A stretch of DNA of 64,000 bases from Gammaproteobacteria bacterium (lineage in GTDB: Bacteria > Pseudomonadota > Gammaproteobacteria > Pseudomonadales > Halieaceae). The position numbers and the translations under genes were made by a program. This document shows, piece after piece, positions 14,947 through 23,545 of the stretch (positions are counted from its first letter, which is position 1; each line of letters begins with the position of its first letter). The stretch is from positions 310,001 to 374,000 of the forward strand of contig JAUHXH010000001.1 of the NCBI GenBank assembly GCA_030427085.1. Direction: 5' to 3'. The notes beneath the pieces are model-generated. The model was given only the letters and a program-made list of their open reading frames with translations, did not search any database and was not told the DNA's origin.

Positions 14947-17442
14947 ATGAGCCATTGTGCATTCCAGCCGGGGGCACGCCGCCTCCTGACCCTGGCGATT
15001 GCCGCCACCGCCCTGGGAAATACCACTCCCAGCCTGGCCAAAGGCCTTGAAGAAGTTATCGTCACCGCGCAAAAACGCGAAGAAGGGCTGCAGGATGTGC
15101 CCATTTCCGTTGCGGCCTTCGACCAGGACCGCATGGACAATCTCGCGGCGCGGGACATCTACGATATCGGTGTTTTTACCTCCAACCTCTCCGTAACGCA
15201 GGGTGCGAATCAGCCTCGCTACTCGATTCGCGGTATCGGGACTGAAGACTTCGGTATTGGTGCCGATCCCGCGGTGGGTGTCTATATCGATGGCGTCTAC
15301 ATCGGCCGTTCCGGCGGCTCCAAAATTGCCTTCAACGACCTGGAGCGCGTCGAGATTCTAAACGGTCCTCAGGGCACTTTGTTTGGGCGTAATGCGGCCG
15401 CGGGTGCGATTCAGTATGTGACCAATAAGCCTGATCTCGATAGTACTCATGGCTGGTCCCGCGTCATTCTGGGCAACTACAACCGCACTCAGTTCGATGG
15501 CGTATTGAACATGCCCATCAGCGACAAAGTCGGTTTCCGCGGTGGCCTGCTGTACAACAAGCGCGATGGTTTTATCGACAACGTATTGACCGGCGACGAT
15601 AAAGGGCGCCGCAACACCTGGTCCGTGAATGGCCAGTTGCGCTTCCAGCCCACCGACAACCTGGACATCATCTGGCGCGCCGAGTACGACGAAGTCGACC
15701 AGGATTCTGCGCCTACCTCCAGCGCAATTTGGGGCCCGCGCGATAACGGCGCCGCCTTCACCGAAGTGGAGAGCGACGAAGACTTCCCCGAAACACGCGA
15801 GCTGTGGGGCACCTCACTTCACGTGACCTGGGATATGCCCTGGGCCACCCTGACCTCCATCACCTCCTGGCGTGAATACGAAACCTACAACCCGGAGGAA
15901 AAAGACGGTTCCGCCGAGTTGCTGTACCGCTTTAACGACCTCAATGCCGAGGACAACGCCCAATTCAGTCAGGAGTTCCGCCTGGATGGTGAAATGGGCG
16001 AGCGCATTCGCTGGACCGCGGGCGTCAATTACTTCTACGAAGACGCCAAACAAACCAGTGGTATTGATGTGTCCACCGAGGCCGTGGACAAACTGATTGC
16101 CGAGCGCGAGTTGAACAATCCATACTCGAATTACGAGCCGGGCAGACCTTTCGAAATCGCATTTCTCGTTATCCCCGATCCATACAATCGCCGCGCCTAC
16201 AGCAACGGCGCAGAAGCGCTGGCTGCGGGAACTTTCTCCGAGCGTATTAATATCGACGCAGAATACAATTCATTCGCTGCCTTCGCTGACGTCACCTGGG
16301 ACATTACCGAAAACTTCGCGCTGACCGGCGGTGTGCGTTACACCAATGACGACAAGGAGTTCGGCCGCTACGTCGAATTCAACGAATTCGTCATTCCCTT
16401 CGGTTTTCCGACCGAAACCCGTATCGACGCCAACGGAAACTACGATCCCGACGGCGAGTTGGGCTTCCTCGTATCCGACGCCGACTGGAGCCGCACCACG
16501 CCCCGTCTGGTGGCAGAGTGGAACGTAGCCGACGACGTGATGCTCTACGCGTCGTATGCGCAGGGCTACAAGGCGGGCGGTTTCAACTCCGCCGGTGAAA
16601 TTCTGGCACCGCCGTTCGACCCTGAGGACGTGACCAACTACGAAGCAGGGATGAAGTCCACCTGGCTTGATAACACACTGCGCTTCAACGCCTCCTACTA
16701 CTTCTACGAGTACGAGAACCTGCAGGCGCTTGAATTTATCAGTGCCGAATGCCTGCCCAACTCCAACGTGGGCGCTTACCAGTTCGAGACTTCCGACGTA
16801 GACGGCCAGGGCTTCGAGATGAGCCTCAACTGGCTGGCCACCGAGGGCCTGGAATTCTGGGGCAACGCCGGTAGCCTGGACTCTGAGTACACGCGCCGGG
16901 AATCGCGCGAAGTTGTTGACGGTAGCTGCCAGCTCATCGACCGCAGCGGCACCGACTTCAAGGACTCCCTCGACTACAACGTTGGCGCCACTTACACCTG
17001 GGCGATGAACTCGGGTGCCGAAATGGTGTTCTCGCTGGCCTACAGTTTCCTGGAAGGTCAGTCGCGCCTGTCTTGCCGCCACGTAGTAACGCTGCCCGAC
17101 GGCACCGGTGCAACCTACGATCTGACCACCACGGAAGACGGTGTGTTTGAAGTGTCTCGCCAATCTGCGGTCGGCCCTGAACTGGACGCCAGCACGCTGG
17201 GTTCGTGTCCGGATGAAAAGGATCGTGAACTGTTGAATGGCCGCGTGGCTTATTTCACACCCGATCGAAACTGGGAGCTAGCGGCCTGGGTACGTAATGC
17301 CCTGGACTGGGAGCCGGAAGGTGATCCGGGCGGCCTCGGCGGCGAGATGGCGTCGGCCTTCAGCGACGGATCCTATGCTTACACGCGGCGTGATGAGCCC
17401 CGGATGTATGGGATTGAGATCCGGTATAACTTTGGGTCTTGA
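14947..17442 (+). CDS. TonB-dependent outer-membrane receptor
   Basis: This 831-residue receptor takes up a large or scarce solute across the outer membrane, powered by TonB. It has a signal peptide (about residues 1-31, ending SLA), a TonB box-like segment (EEVIVTAQKREE), and a plug domain (about 45-165) with SIRGIG, VDGVYIGRSGG and VEILNGPQGTLFGRN. The 22-strand barrel ends with the terminal aromatic-rich strand IEIRYNFGS. ATG 14947 is preferred over GTG 14926 because GGGAGA lies 7 bases upstream. The type is abundant in sphingomonads and Halieaceae that use complex organics. Substrate unknown; a steroid is possible from context. Confidence 0.93.
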   Translation: MSHCAFQPGARRLLTLAIAATALGNTTPSLAKGLEEVIVTAQKREEGLQDVPISVAAFDQDRMDNLAARDIYDIGVFTSNLSVTQGANQPRYSIRGIGTEDFGIGADPAVGVYIDGVYIGRSGGSKIAFNDLERVEILNGPQGTLFGRNAAAGAIQYVTNKPDLDSTHGWSRVILGNYNRTQFDGVLNMPISDKVGFRGGLLYNKRDGFIDNVLTGDDKGRRNTWSVNGQLRFQPTDNLDIIWRAEYDEVDQDSAPTSSAIWGPRDNGAAFTEVESDEDFPETRELWGTSLHVTWDMPWATLTSITSWREYETYNPEEKDGSAELLYRFNDLNAEDNAQFSQEFRLDGEMGERIRWTAGVNYFYEDAKQTSGIDVSTEAVDKLIAERELNNPYSNYEPGRPFEIAFLVIPDPYNRRAYSNGAEALAAGTFSERINIDAEYNSFAAFADVTWDITENFALTGGVRYTNDDKEFGRYVEFNEFVIPFGFPTETRIDANGNYDPDGELGFLVSDADWSRTTPRLVAEWNVADDVMLYASYAQGYKAGGFNSAGEILAPPFDPEDVTNYEAGMKSTWLDNTLRFNASYYFYEYENLQALEFISAECLPNSNVGAYQFETSDVDGQGFEMSLNWLATEGLEFWGNAGSLDSEYTRRESREVVDGSCQLIDRSGTDFKDSLDYNVGATYTWAMNSGAEMVFSLAYSFLEGQSRLSCRHVVTLPDGTGATYDLTTTEDGVFEVSRQSAVGPELDASTLGSCPDEKDRELLNGRVAYFTPDRNWELAAWVRNALDWEPEGDPGGLGGEMASAFSDGSYAYTRRDEPRMYGIEIRYNFGS

Positions 17443-17480
17443 TTGGTAGGCTTTTTGGACGGAGCTCCGTAGCCGGGCGC

Positions 17481-17601
17481 TGGTGTGAATTGCCTTGCTG
17501 CGGAACCGCCAAAAGGCGTCATCCATGACAGGCTGCGCTCCCCGAGCGCGGACCGGGCCATCCCTGGCCGGAGAGCTTCCGCTGCAAGGCAATTCACACC
17601 A
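17481..17601. repeat. 121-bp inverted-repeat element with internal hairpins
   Basis: Terminal arms of 23 bp (17481-17503 and 17579-17601) are inverted copies with one mismatch; the core is GGTGTGAATTGCCTTGC. The 75-bp interior holds further stems: GCC-AAAA-GGC, GCGCTC-CCC-GAGCGC and GGCCA-TCCC-TGGCC. No coding frame of note is inside. It occupies most of the 316-bp gap between the TonB receptor and the SDR gene. It could be a dispersed REP/MITE-like repeat, a structured RNA or a transcription stop. Only this copy was seen in the window. Confidence 0.6.
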
Positions 17602-17712
17602 TCGCCCTTGTTTAGTTGCCAACGAAATCCCCTCTATTAATTCTATCCACGCATCCAAAGTTTGATAATTTACCCCCAGCCTTGGAATCTTCCCTCCCAA
17701 TCACCTGCCCAC

Positions 17713-17751
17713 TCTCGATACAAAGTAAACTAAAACAAAACTAAATCGAGA
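17713..17751. promoter_or_regulatory. Spaced inverted repeat in A-rich leader of the SDR gene
   Basis: TCTCGAT (17713-17719) and ATCGAGA (17745-17751) are perfect inverted 7-mers separated by an A-rich stretch, ending 7 bases before the SDR start codon. In RNA this could close a hairpin next to the ribosome site; in DNA it could bind a regulator. No Shine-Dalgarno is obvious here. Confidence 0.35.
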
Positions 17752-17758
17752 ACCCCCA

Positions 17759-18523
17759 ATGAAAACCTACGCCATCACCGGCGGCGCTACCGGCATTGGT
17801 GCTGCGCTGAAAGAACTATTGTTGGCGCAGGGCGATCGCGTGATAGTGGTTGATATACGCGGCGGCGACATTATCGCCGACCTATCGACGGAGACAGGGC
17901 GGCGCGCTGCTGTGGAGGGGATCCACGCACTGGCGCCGGAAGGACTCGATGGCTTTGTGCCCTGCGCCGGCGTGCCGCCGGTGGCGAAACCACTGTCGCT
18001 AATTCCGCAGGTCAACTATTTTGCCGTGGTCGCCACCGTGAGTGGCGTGCGCGAATTGCTGGCGAAAAAACAGGGCAGTGCGTTGATCGTATCGTCTAAT
18101 TCGGCGCCGATGATCCCCGCCGATGATCCCTACGTGGAAGCCTGCCTCGCAGGTGACGAAAAAATAGCGTGTGAATTGATTGAGCAACGCGACGGTCATA
18201 CCGCTTACGCGGGTAGTAAACGCGCGATAACACAGTGGGTGCGCCGCAATGCCGCAGACTTTGCGCGAGACGGGGTGCGGTTGAATGCGATAGCGCCAGG
18301 GATTACGGCAACACCACTGACTGAGCAGGTGTTGGCCGACGAAGCGCTGGGTGAAGTGATGCGCGCGTTTGCTGCGTCAGTGCCCCTGGGTGAGAGCGCA
18401 CGACCCGAGCAGATAGCCCGCGTCATGCGTTTTATGTTGAGCCCGGAGGCGGACTTCTTATGTGGGTCGGTGTTTTTCGTTGATGGCGGTTCAGACGCGA
18501 TGCTGCGAAGTGATGCCTTCTAG
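17759..18523 (+). CDS. Short-chain dehydrogenase similar to 3-alpha-hydroxysteroid dehydrogenase/carbonyl reductase
   Basis: This 254-residue SDR has the NAD(P)-binding TGGATGIG (residues 7-14), a CAG motif near 69-71, the Ser cluster at 112-115, and YAGSK giving Tyr150 and Lys154. From memory it resembles Comamonas 3-alpha-HSD/carbonyl reductase (257 residues) in several unusual places: IADLST after the first Rossmann half, VNYF, an insertion rich in Ala/Glu before YAGSK, and the FVDGGSDAMLR ending. This supports interconversion of a 3-hydroxy and 3-keto steroid or a related carbonyl. Its stop shares a CTAG with the convergent lipoprotein gene. Confidence 0.8.
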   Translation: MKTYAITGGATGIGAALKELLLAQGDRVIVVDIRGGDIIADLSTETGRRAAVEGIHALAPEGLDGFVPCAGVPPVAKPLSLIPQVNYFAVVATVSGVRELLAKKQGSALIVSSNSAPMIPADDPYVEACLAGDEKIACELIEQRDGHTAYAGSKRAITQWVRRNAADFARDGVRLNAIAPGITATPLTEQVLADEALGEVMRAFAASVPLGESARPEQIARVMRFMLSPEADFLCGSVFFVDGGSDAMLRSDAF

Positions 18524-19107
18524 TTTGAGTCGACTGGCAGTGAGCGGATAGCGGCGCTGATCTCGCGGCCCAGCGACTGAATCAACGCGCTGTAGGCTTC
18601 TGGTACCGCGTTCTGACCGGACTGTTCGAGGCTCTGATTCAGGTGACTGAGTTGCCTGAGCACCGTGGTGCCGTCCGCGGTTTTTTGCACGTTCCATTGG
18701 GCGATCAGGCGGGCATTGGAGTCGCTGGCGTCCATGGCGATGACTTCGACTTTCACGGCCAGGTCGGGTTGTTGGTCGCGGCGCCAGGGAAAGTGTTGGA
18801 CGTGCTGGGTGTCGAGGCCACTGGCGAGTGACAGCAACAATACGCGGGCGATGCCGTCACGCAAGGGTTCGGCCCAGCGGGCGTAGGATGCGAGGCTGAG
18901 TTTGCTGCCGTCGCGTTGGGCGATTACGTGGTCCTCCTGCAGGTAGTCGGGCAGGGTGATGGGACCTACGCCGATGAAGGGTGCGCTACCCTGGGGTTCG
19001 GTGAGAGGGCCGGCGTCCAGGATGTAATACTGAGTTGGTGGCGTGCTGCCGCAGGCAGCCAGGCTGAGCAGGAGCAGGGCGGCAGCCCATCGTGTGCTGT
19101 GTGTCAT
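18520..19107 (-). CDS. ABC-transport auxiliary lipoprotein (PqiC/YmbA-like) of an MCE-type lipid transporter
   Basis: This 195-residue lipoprotein has a lipobox signal peptide (LLLLSLAACG, Cys near residue 19) and the start of the family fold (QYYILDAGPL, then IGVGPITLPDYLQ). Such proteins sit on the inner face of the outer membrane and partner MCE complexes such as Pqi. It is the last gene of a four-gene operon (permease, ATPase, MCE protein, lipoprotein), only 2 bases after the MCE gene. Its stop codon overlaps the SDR stop on the other strand within one CTAG. Confidence 0.87.
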   Translation of the reverse strand: MTHSTRWAAALLLLSLAACGSTPPTQYYILDAGPLTEPQGSAPFIGVGPITLPDYLQEDHVIAQRDGSKLSLASYARWAEPLRDGIARVLLLSLASGLDTQHVQHFPWRRDQQPDLAVKVEVIAMDASDSNARLIAQWNVQKTADGTTVLRQLSHLNQSLEQSGQNAVPEAYSALIQSLGREISAAIRSLPVDSN

Positions 19108-19109
19108 GC

Positions 19110-20072
19110 TTACTCCTTGCGTCCGCGGATAAGTGATTCGGGTTGTTCTTCCAGTGATTCGGCGAGATTTTGCAGCGCCCGACCGGCGCCGGACAGTTCT
19201 TCCACCGCTTCATTCAAACGGTACAGGGTCGGCGAGTCGTCAGACAGGCTGTAGTTGAGTTCCTGCACGGTCACTGTGACGCGTTCCATTGCCGTGTCCA
19301 GTTGATCCAGGCTGTGTTGCATGGCTTCGGTCATTTCTGGCAGGCGCTGGTTGATGTTGTGCACGGTATTGTTGGCTGAGCCGATCAGGGTATCCAGGTT
19401 GGCGGTGGTACGGTGCAGGTCGGTTTGTACGGTGCCGATGGTTTCGCGCAAGGTGATGACCGCTTCGGACATCTGGCCGGGCAGTGCCTGGAAGCCGGGG
19501 TCGTTGATGAAGCGGTAAATGCCGGACATGGTTAGTTGGATGTCGCGCACCAGTTTTTCGATGTCGATACTTTCCAGGTTTTTGGTCAGGCGTTCGAGGT
19601 CGGTGGGAATGGTAGGGAGCTGGTAACCGCCTGCCTGCACCGGGGGAAGGTCCAGGGCCTTGCCATCGTGAAAGTCGAGCTGGATGTAGAGCAGGCCGGT
19701 GAGCAGGCTCTGGATTTGCAGCTGGGCGCGCAGTCCGCGTTGAACGAGGCTTTCCAGATAGGCTTCGGGGTGACGGCTGCCCAGTACCGACATGTTTTCG
19801 TCGCTGAGCTGAGCTTTTACTTCGGTGGTGACAGTGATGTCATCGTCGTGAAAGACCAGGTCTACGTCCGTTACCTGTCCAATATTCACACCGCGAAAGG
19901 CGACCGGTGCTCCGAGGTTGAGGCCTTTGACCGAGCCGTCGAAGGCCATCACCACGTTGGTGGTCTGTCGGTCGAAGCCCCGCCCGCTGATCGCCAGTAC
20001 GGCAACGACCGCGATCACCAGCGCGCCTACCAGGAAGGCGCCAAGCGCCACGTTGCGCGAAGATTCACTCAT
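19110..20072 (-). CDS. MlaD-like MCE-domain protein
   Basis: This 320-residue protein has one N-terminal membrane helix (about residues 10-30), then an MCE domain (about 40-120: FDGSVKGLNLGAPVAFRGV, IGQVTDVDL). A long helical C-terminal tail (about 190-300) is rich in Leu, Asp, Gln and Thr and could form the tunnel or needle seen in longer MCE proteins. It should be the periplasmic lipid-binding subunit of the ABC transporter encoded with it. It overlaps the ATPase gene by 8 bases. It is longer than canonical MlaD (about 180), fitting the MCE-plus-lipoprotein subtype. Confidence 0.9.
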   Translation of the reverse strand: MSESSRNVALGAFLVGALVIAVVAVLAISGRGFDRQTTNVVMAFDGSVKGLNLGAPVAFRGVNIGQVTDVDLVFHDDDITVTTEVKAQLSDENMSVLGSRHPEAYLESLVQRGLRAQLQIQSLLTGLLYIQLDFHDGKALDLPPVQAGGYQLPTIPTDLERLTKNLESIDIEKLVRDIQLTMSGIYRFINDPGFQALPGQMSEAVITLRETIGTVQTDLHRTTANLDTLIGSANNTVHNINQRLPEMTEAMQHSLDQLDTAMERVTVTVQELNYSLSDDSPTLYRLNEAVEELSGAGRALQNLAESLEEQPESLIRGRKE

Positions 20073-20829
20073 GGGTTTGCTCCAGTTCCCGATTGAGAAA
20101 TTGGCGGACGACGGCTTGCTCGCTGTGGTCGCGCAGGGTTGCCGGATTGCCGTAATCGATCATGGTACGGGTGCGGGCATCCAGATACACGGAGTTATTG
20201 GCGATGGCAAAAATGCTCGGTAACTCGTGCGTCACCATGATAACGGTTGCGCCGAGTGACTCTTTGGTCTGCACGATAAGTTCATCCAGCAGGCGTGAGC
20301 TGATCGGGTCGAGTCCCGCGGAAGGTTCGTCGAAAAACAGTACCTGAGGATCGAGGGCAATCGCGCGAGCCAGCGCGGCGCGCTTGCGCATACCGCCACT
20401 GATTTCCGAGGGGTAGTAGTCCTGGTAACCATCCAGGCCTACCAGCGCCAGTTTGTAGGCGACGATGTCGGCCACCTGGGCCTTGGTGTGCCCGGTGTAT
20501 TGTTCCAGCGGTAGCGCGACGTTCTGGGCCAGGGTCATGGCGGAGAACAGCCCGCCGGTCTGGTAGCTGATGCCCCAACCCTGGCGCATCCGGTTGCGTG
20601 CTTCGGCATCGGCGCCCACAAAACTCTGGCCCTCGTACAGTATGTCCCCCTGAGCTGGTTTGATCAGTCCGATCATGTGTTTGAGCAGGGTGCTTTTGCC
20701 GCAGCCGCTACCGCCCATAATCACGAATACATCGCCGCGGCGGATATCGAAACTGAGGTCACTCTGGATCACCCGTGACCCGTAGGCCATGGTGAGGTCC
20801 TGAACGCTGATGTGTACCGGCGCCGTCAC
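20065..20829 (-). CDS. MlaF-like ABC transporter ATPase
   Basis: This 254-residue ATPase powers lipid movement through the neighbouring permease. Walker A is GGSGCGKSTLL (about residue 40), the signature motif is SGGMRKRAALARA and Walker B is LFFDEPSAGLDP, followed by the switch His in VTHEL. The SGGM spelling is typical of the MlaF/Ttg2A group. It starts 2 bases after the permease stop and overlaps the MCE gene, so the four genes are tightly coupled. Confidence 0.93.
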   Translation of the reverse strand: MTAPVHISVQDLTMAYGSRVIQSDLSFDIRRGDVFVIMGGSGCGKSTLLKHMIGLIKPAQGDILYEGQSFVGADAEARNRMRQGWGISYQTGGLFSAMTLAQNVALPLEQYTGHTKAQVADIVAYKLALVGLDGYQDYYPSEISGGMRKRAALARAIALDPQVLFFDEPSAGLDPISSRLLDELIVQTKESLGATVIMVTHELPSIFAIANNSVYLDARTRTMIDYGNPATLRDHSEQAVVRQFLNRELEQTHE

Positions 20830-20831
20830 GT

Positions 20832-21959
20832 TCAGATACCCAGTTGCTGTAACAGGATGTTGATGCCGGCGTCGGCAACGATCAGGTAGACCACGGCGGT
20901 TACCACTGCTTCAGTGGCGGCCTGGCCCACCGCGGCGGAACTGCGGCCGCTGTTGATGCCAGCGCGGCAGCCGGCAATGGCAATGAGAGCACCGAACACC
21001 ACACTTTTACCTACCCCGACCAACACCTGGGTCATGCCGATGGCTTCCTGGGTGGTGGCAAAATACTGGAAGGGGGTGATGCCCATGCCCATGGCCACCA
21101 GGCCACCTCCCACAATGCCCAGCAGGTCGGCGTAGAGCGTGAGTAGTGGCATCATCACTACCAGGGCGAGGATGCGCGGTAACACCAGGAATTCAATGGG
21201 CGAAATGCCCAGAGTGGTGATGGCGTCGATCTCTTCGTTGGTTTGCATCGTGCCCAGTTGGGCAGCGTAAGCGGCGCCGGTGCGCCCGGCCATCACAATG
21301 GCCGTCATCAGCGCGCCCATCTCGCGCAGCATGCCGATGGCCACCAGGTTGGCCACGTAGATTTCAGCGCCCAGTTGCTGGAGCTGGACGGCGCCCAGAT
21401 AGGCCAGGATCATGCCCACCAGTACGCTGGTGAGGGCGATGATGCCGAGGGCATTGGGGCCGGCCAGATAGGTGAAGTTTAAAAAGTCGGTGAAGCGTGT
21501 ATTGGCGCGGCCCACTACCAGGCGGCCGGCGGCTACTGCTGTTTCGCCGATAAAGCCGAGGAAGCCGGAGAAGGTGGCGCCAACCGGTTCCAACCAGCGG
21601 CGCGGAGCCAACCATTCAGTGAAACTCAGTCCAGGCGAAGCGGGGCGTTGGTGTGTCGGAACGCTGGACGCAACCTGCAGCAGGCGCTCGATGGCCGGTG
21701 GCAGGGCGCTGGTATCGCAGCGGATGTCCCGTGCATCGCAGTAATGTTTAAGCTGCAGTAACAGCGCTACCAGCAAGCTGTCCCATTCGCCTAACTCACT
21801 ACAGTCCAGTTGGACTTCCTGAAGGGACTGTGCCTCCAGCATTGGCAGCAACTGACTGAAACTGTCTTCTCTGGCGCCCGGTAGCCAGTCGCCACTGAGC
21901 ACTAATCGGGCGCGGTCATCCTCGCCCGATAGCAGTGTCATTCCCTGGGATTCGGCCAT
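20832..21959 (-). CDS. MlaE-like permease with N-terminal STAS domain
   Basis: This 375-residue protein carries a fused STAS-like domain (about residues 1-100; canonical Mla systems have this as separate MlaB). The MlaE permease domain follows (about 120-375) with YLAGPNALGIIALTSVLVG, the coupling segment VMAGRTGAAYAAQLGTM and EEIDAITTLGISPIEFLVLP. It is the first gene of the operon permease-ATPase-MCE-lipoprotein. The substrate is expected to be phospholipid or another hydrophobic molecule. The direction of transport cannot be told from sequence. Confidence 0.92.
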   Translation of the reverse strand: MAESQGMTLLSGEDDRARLVLSGDWLPGAREDSFSQLLPMLEAQSLQEVQLDCSELGEWDSLLVALLLQLKHYCDARDIRCDTSALPPAIERLLQVASSVPTHQRPASPGLSFTEWLAPRRWLEPVGATFSGFLGFIGETAVAAGRLVVGRANTRFTDFLNFTYLAGPNALGIIALTSVLVGMILAYLGAVQLQQLGAEIYVANLVAIGMLREMGALMTAIVMAGRTGAAYAAQLGTMQTNEEIDAITTLGISPIEFLVLPRILALVVMMPLLTLYADLLGIVGGGLVAMGMGITPFQYFATTQEAIGMTQVLVGVGKSVVFGALIAIAGCRAGINSGRSSAAVGQAATEAVVTAVVYLIVADAGINILLQQLGI

Positions 21960-22026
21960 GCCGTAACTTGTCTGGTGACAGGTAAGCCAAGAGTATCGCC
22001 CTTGCTGCCCCTTGACCAGTACAGGC

Positions 22027-22530
22027 TTACTGGAAGGGGAGTGGATTCCGCACGGGCTCGATGTGAGAGACGGCGGTCTGGTAAATTTCCGCCACCGGCG
22101 TGCGGCTGCCGGCCTCCCAACGCCGTGAAATCATAGTGATGGGGAACAGGTAGTTGTCACTGCCCTGGTAGCGCAGCGCCCGGCTGCGCCCGGAGCGGTC
22201 TTCGTACACCACCCATTGCATGTCCAGTTCCGTTGCCAGTAAATCGCCCATCACCACGCCCATGGCCTGTAACTCCCGGGTCTGTCCGGGCCGCACCCGG
22301 CCTTCATCGAGCAGGCGTTGCATCAGGGCCAGGTCGTCGTCCCGGCGGTTGCGCAATCCCTGTCCATAGAGGGAGCGGCCCAGCTCGTCGATCAGTTCGC
22401 GCTGCTGGTCCATGTACCGGCGATCTAGCAGGCTGGGCTGGTCGATACGCGGTGCCTCCTGGGCGGTGAGCGGCACACTGAGCAGTATTGCCAGAAGGGC
22501 CAGGAAGGGGGGTAAAAACGGTCGATTCAT
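22027..22530 (-). CDS. DUF3806-like exported protein of unknown function
   Basis: This 167-residue protein has a cleavable signal peptide (about residues 1-23, ending LTAQ). The body resembles DUF3806: LMQRLLDEGRVRPGQTRELQ, GVVMGDLLATELDMQW and YLFPITMISRRWE, a compact module found in proteobacterial hypotheticals. No catalytic motif is visible. It stands alone, 67 bases upstream of the Mla-like permease on the same strand and divergent from dapA. Family assignment is from remembered consensus; function unknown. Confidence 0.65.
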   Translation of the reverse strand: MNRPFLPPFLALLAILLSVPLTAQEAPRIDQPSLLDRRYMDQQRELIDELGRSLYGQGLRNRRDDDLALMQRLLDEGRVRPGQTRELQAMGVVMGDLLATELDMQWVVYEDRSGRSRALRYQGSDNYLFPITMISRRWEAGSRTPVAEIYQTAVSHIEPVRNPLPFQ

Positions 22531-22672
22531 GGGGTTTCTCGCACGTGTCTGGAAGGGGGCATTTTAGCGCAATCCCGGTTGTCATCACCGCTGTGGCGTG
22601 GATAATGGCCCACTGCTGCACGGGCCCTGGAAGCTGTGCCGCCAGCGCCCGTCAACCATTCGGAGAACCACC

Positions 22673-23545
22673 ATGATTACCGGCAGTATTGTCGCCCTTG
22701 TCACGCCCATGCTGGCAGATGGTGCCGTGGATTACGAGGGGCTTGAACGGCTGCTGGAATTCCACCTGGAAAACGGCACAGCCGCCATCGGCGCGGTTGG
22801 CACGACGGGTGAAAGTTCCACATTGAGCGTGCCCGAGCACCTGGCGGTGATTGAGCACTGCGTGCGCTACCTCGATGGCCGCCTCCCGGTCGTTGCGGGT
22901 ACCGGAGCCAACTCTACCCGCGAGGCCATCGAGTTGACCCGCGCCGCTGCCGGCGCCGGCGCCAGCGCGTGTCTGTTGGTGACACCCTATTACAACAAGC
23001 CAACGCAGGCGGGACTGTACGCCCACTATCGCACGATTGCCGAAGCGGTATCCGTGCCTCAGATCCTCTATAACGTGCCGGGTCGCACTGCGGTCGATCT
23101 GTCCAATGACGTGTCGTTGCGTCTGGCTGAACTGGCCAATGTGGTGGGGATAAAAGATGCCACCGGCAACCTCGAGCGCGGCCGGGATCTGATCGCCCGC
23201 GGCGGCGAAGACTTTGCTGTGTACTCCGGGGATGACCCCACGGCCTGTGAACTGATTCTGGCCGGAGGCAAAGGCAATGTCTCTGTTACCGCCAATGTGC
23301 GTCCGGCGCAGGTCGCCGAAGTGTGCCGACTCGCACTGGCCGGCGACACTGAGGCCGCCACTCAACTCGACCAGGGGCTGGCCGGACTGAACCGCGCCTT
23401 GTTCCTGGAGTCCAATCCTATCCCCGTTAAGTGGGCCCTCGCCAGCATGGGCCTGATTGGCGAGGGAATTCGACTACCGCTGACTGTGCTGGATTCTGCC
23501 TTCCATGCCGATGTGACTGCTGCCCTGGAGGAGACTGCACTGTGA
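22673..23545 (+). CDS. dapA: 4-hydroxy-tetrahydrodipicolinate synthase
   Basis: This 290-residue TIM-barrel aldolase condenses pyruvate with aspartate semialdehyde, the first committed step of lysine and diaminopimelate synthesis. Signatures are GTTGESSTL (about 44-52), YYNKPTQAGLYAHY (catalytic Tyr near 133) and GIKDATGN, whose Lys (about 161) forms the Schiff base. ATG 22673 gives the usual family length and follows a GGAGAA ribosome site. The stop overlaps the bamC GTG start. dapC, dapD and dapE are also in this window, but in other operons. Confidence 0.97.
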   Translation: MITGSIVALVTPMLADGAVDYEGLERLLEFHLENGTAAIGAVGTTGESSTLSVPEHLAVIEHCVRYLDGRLPVVAGTGANSTREAIELTRAAAGAGASACLLVTPYYNKPTQAGLYAHYRTIAEAVSVPQILYNVPGRTAVDLSNDVSLRLAELANVVGIKDATGNLERGRDLIARGGEDFAVYSGDDPTACELILAGGKGNVSVTANVRPAQVAEVCRLALAGDTEAATQLDQGLAGLNRALFLESNPIPVKWALASMGLIGEGIRLPLTVLDSAFHADVTAALEETAL

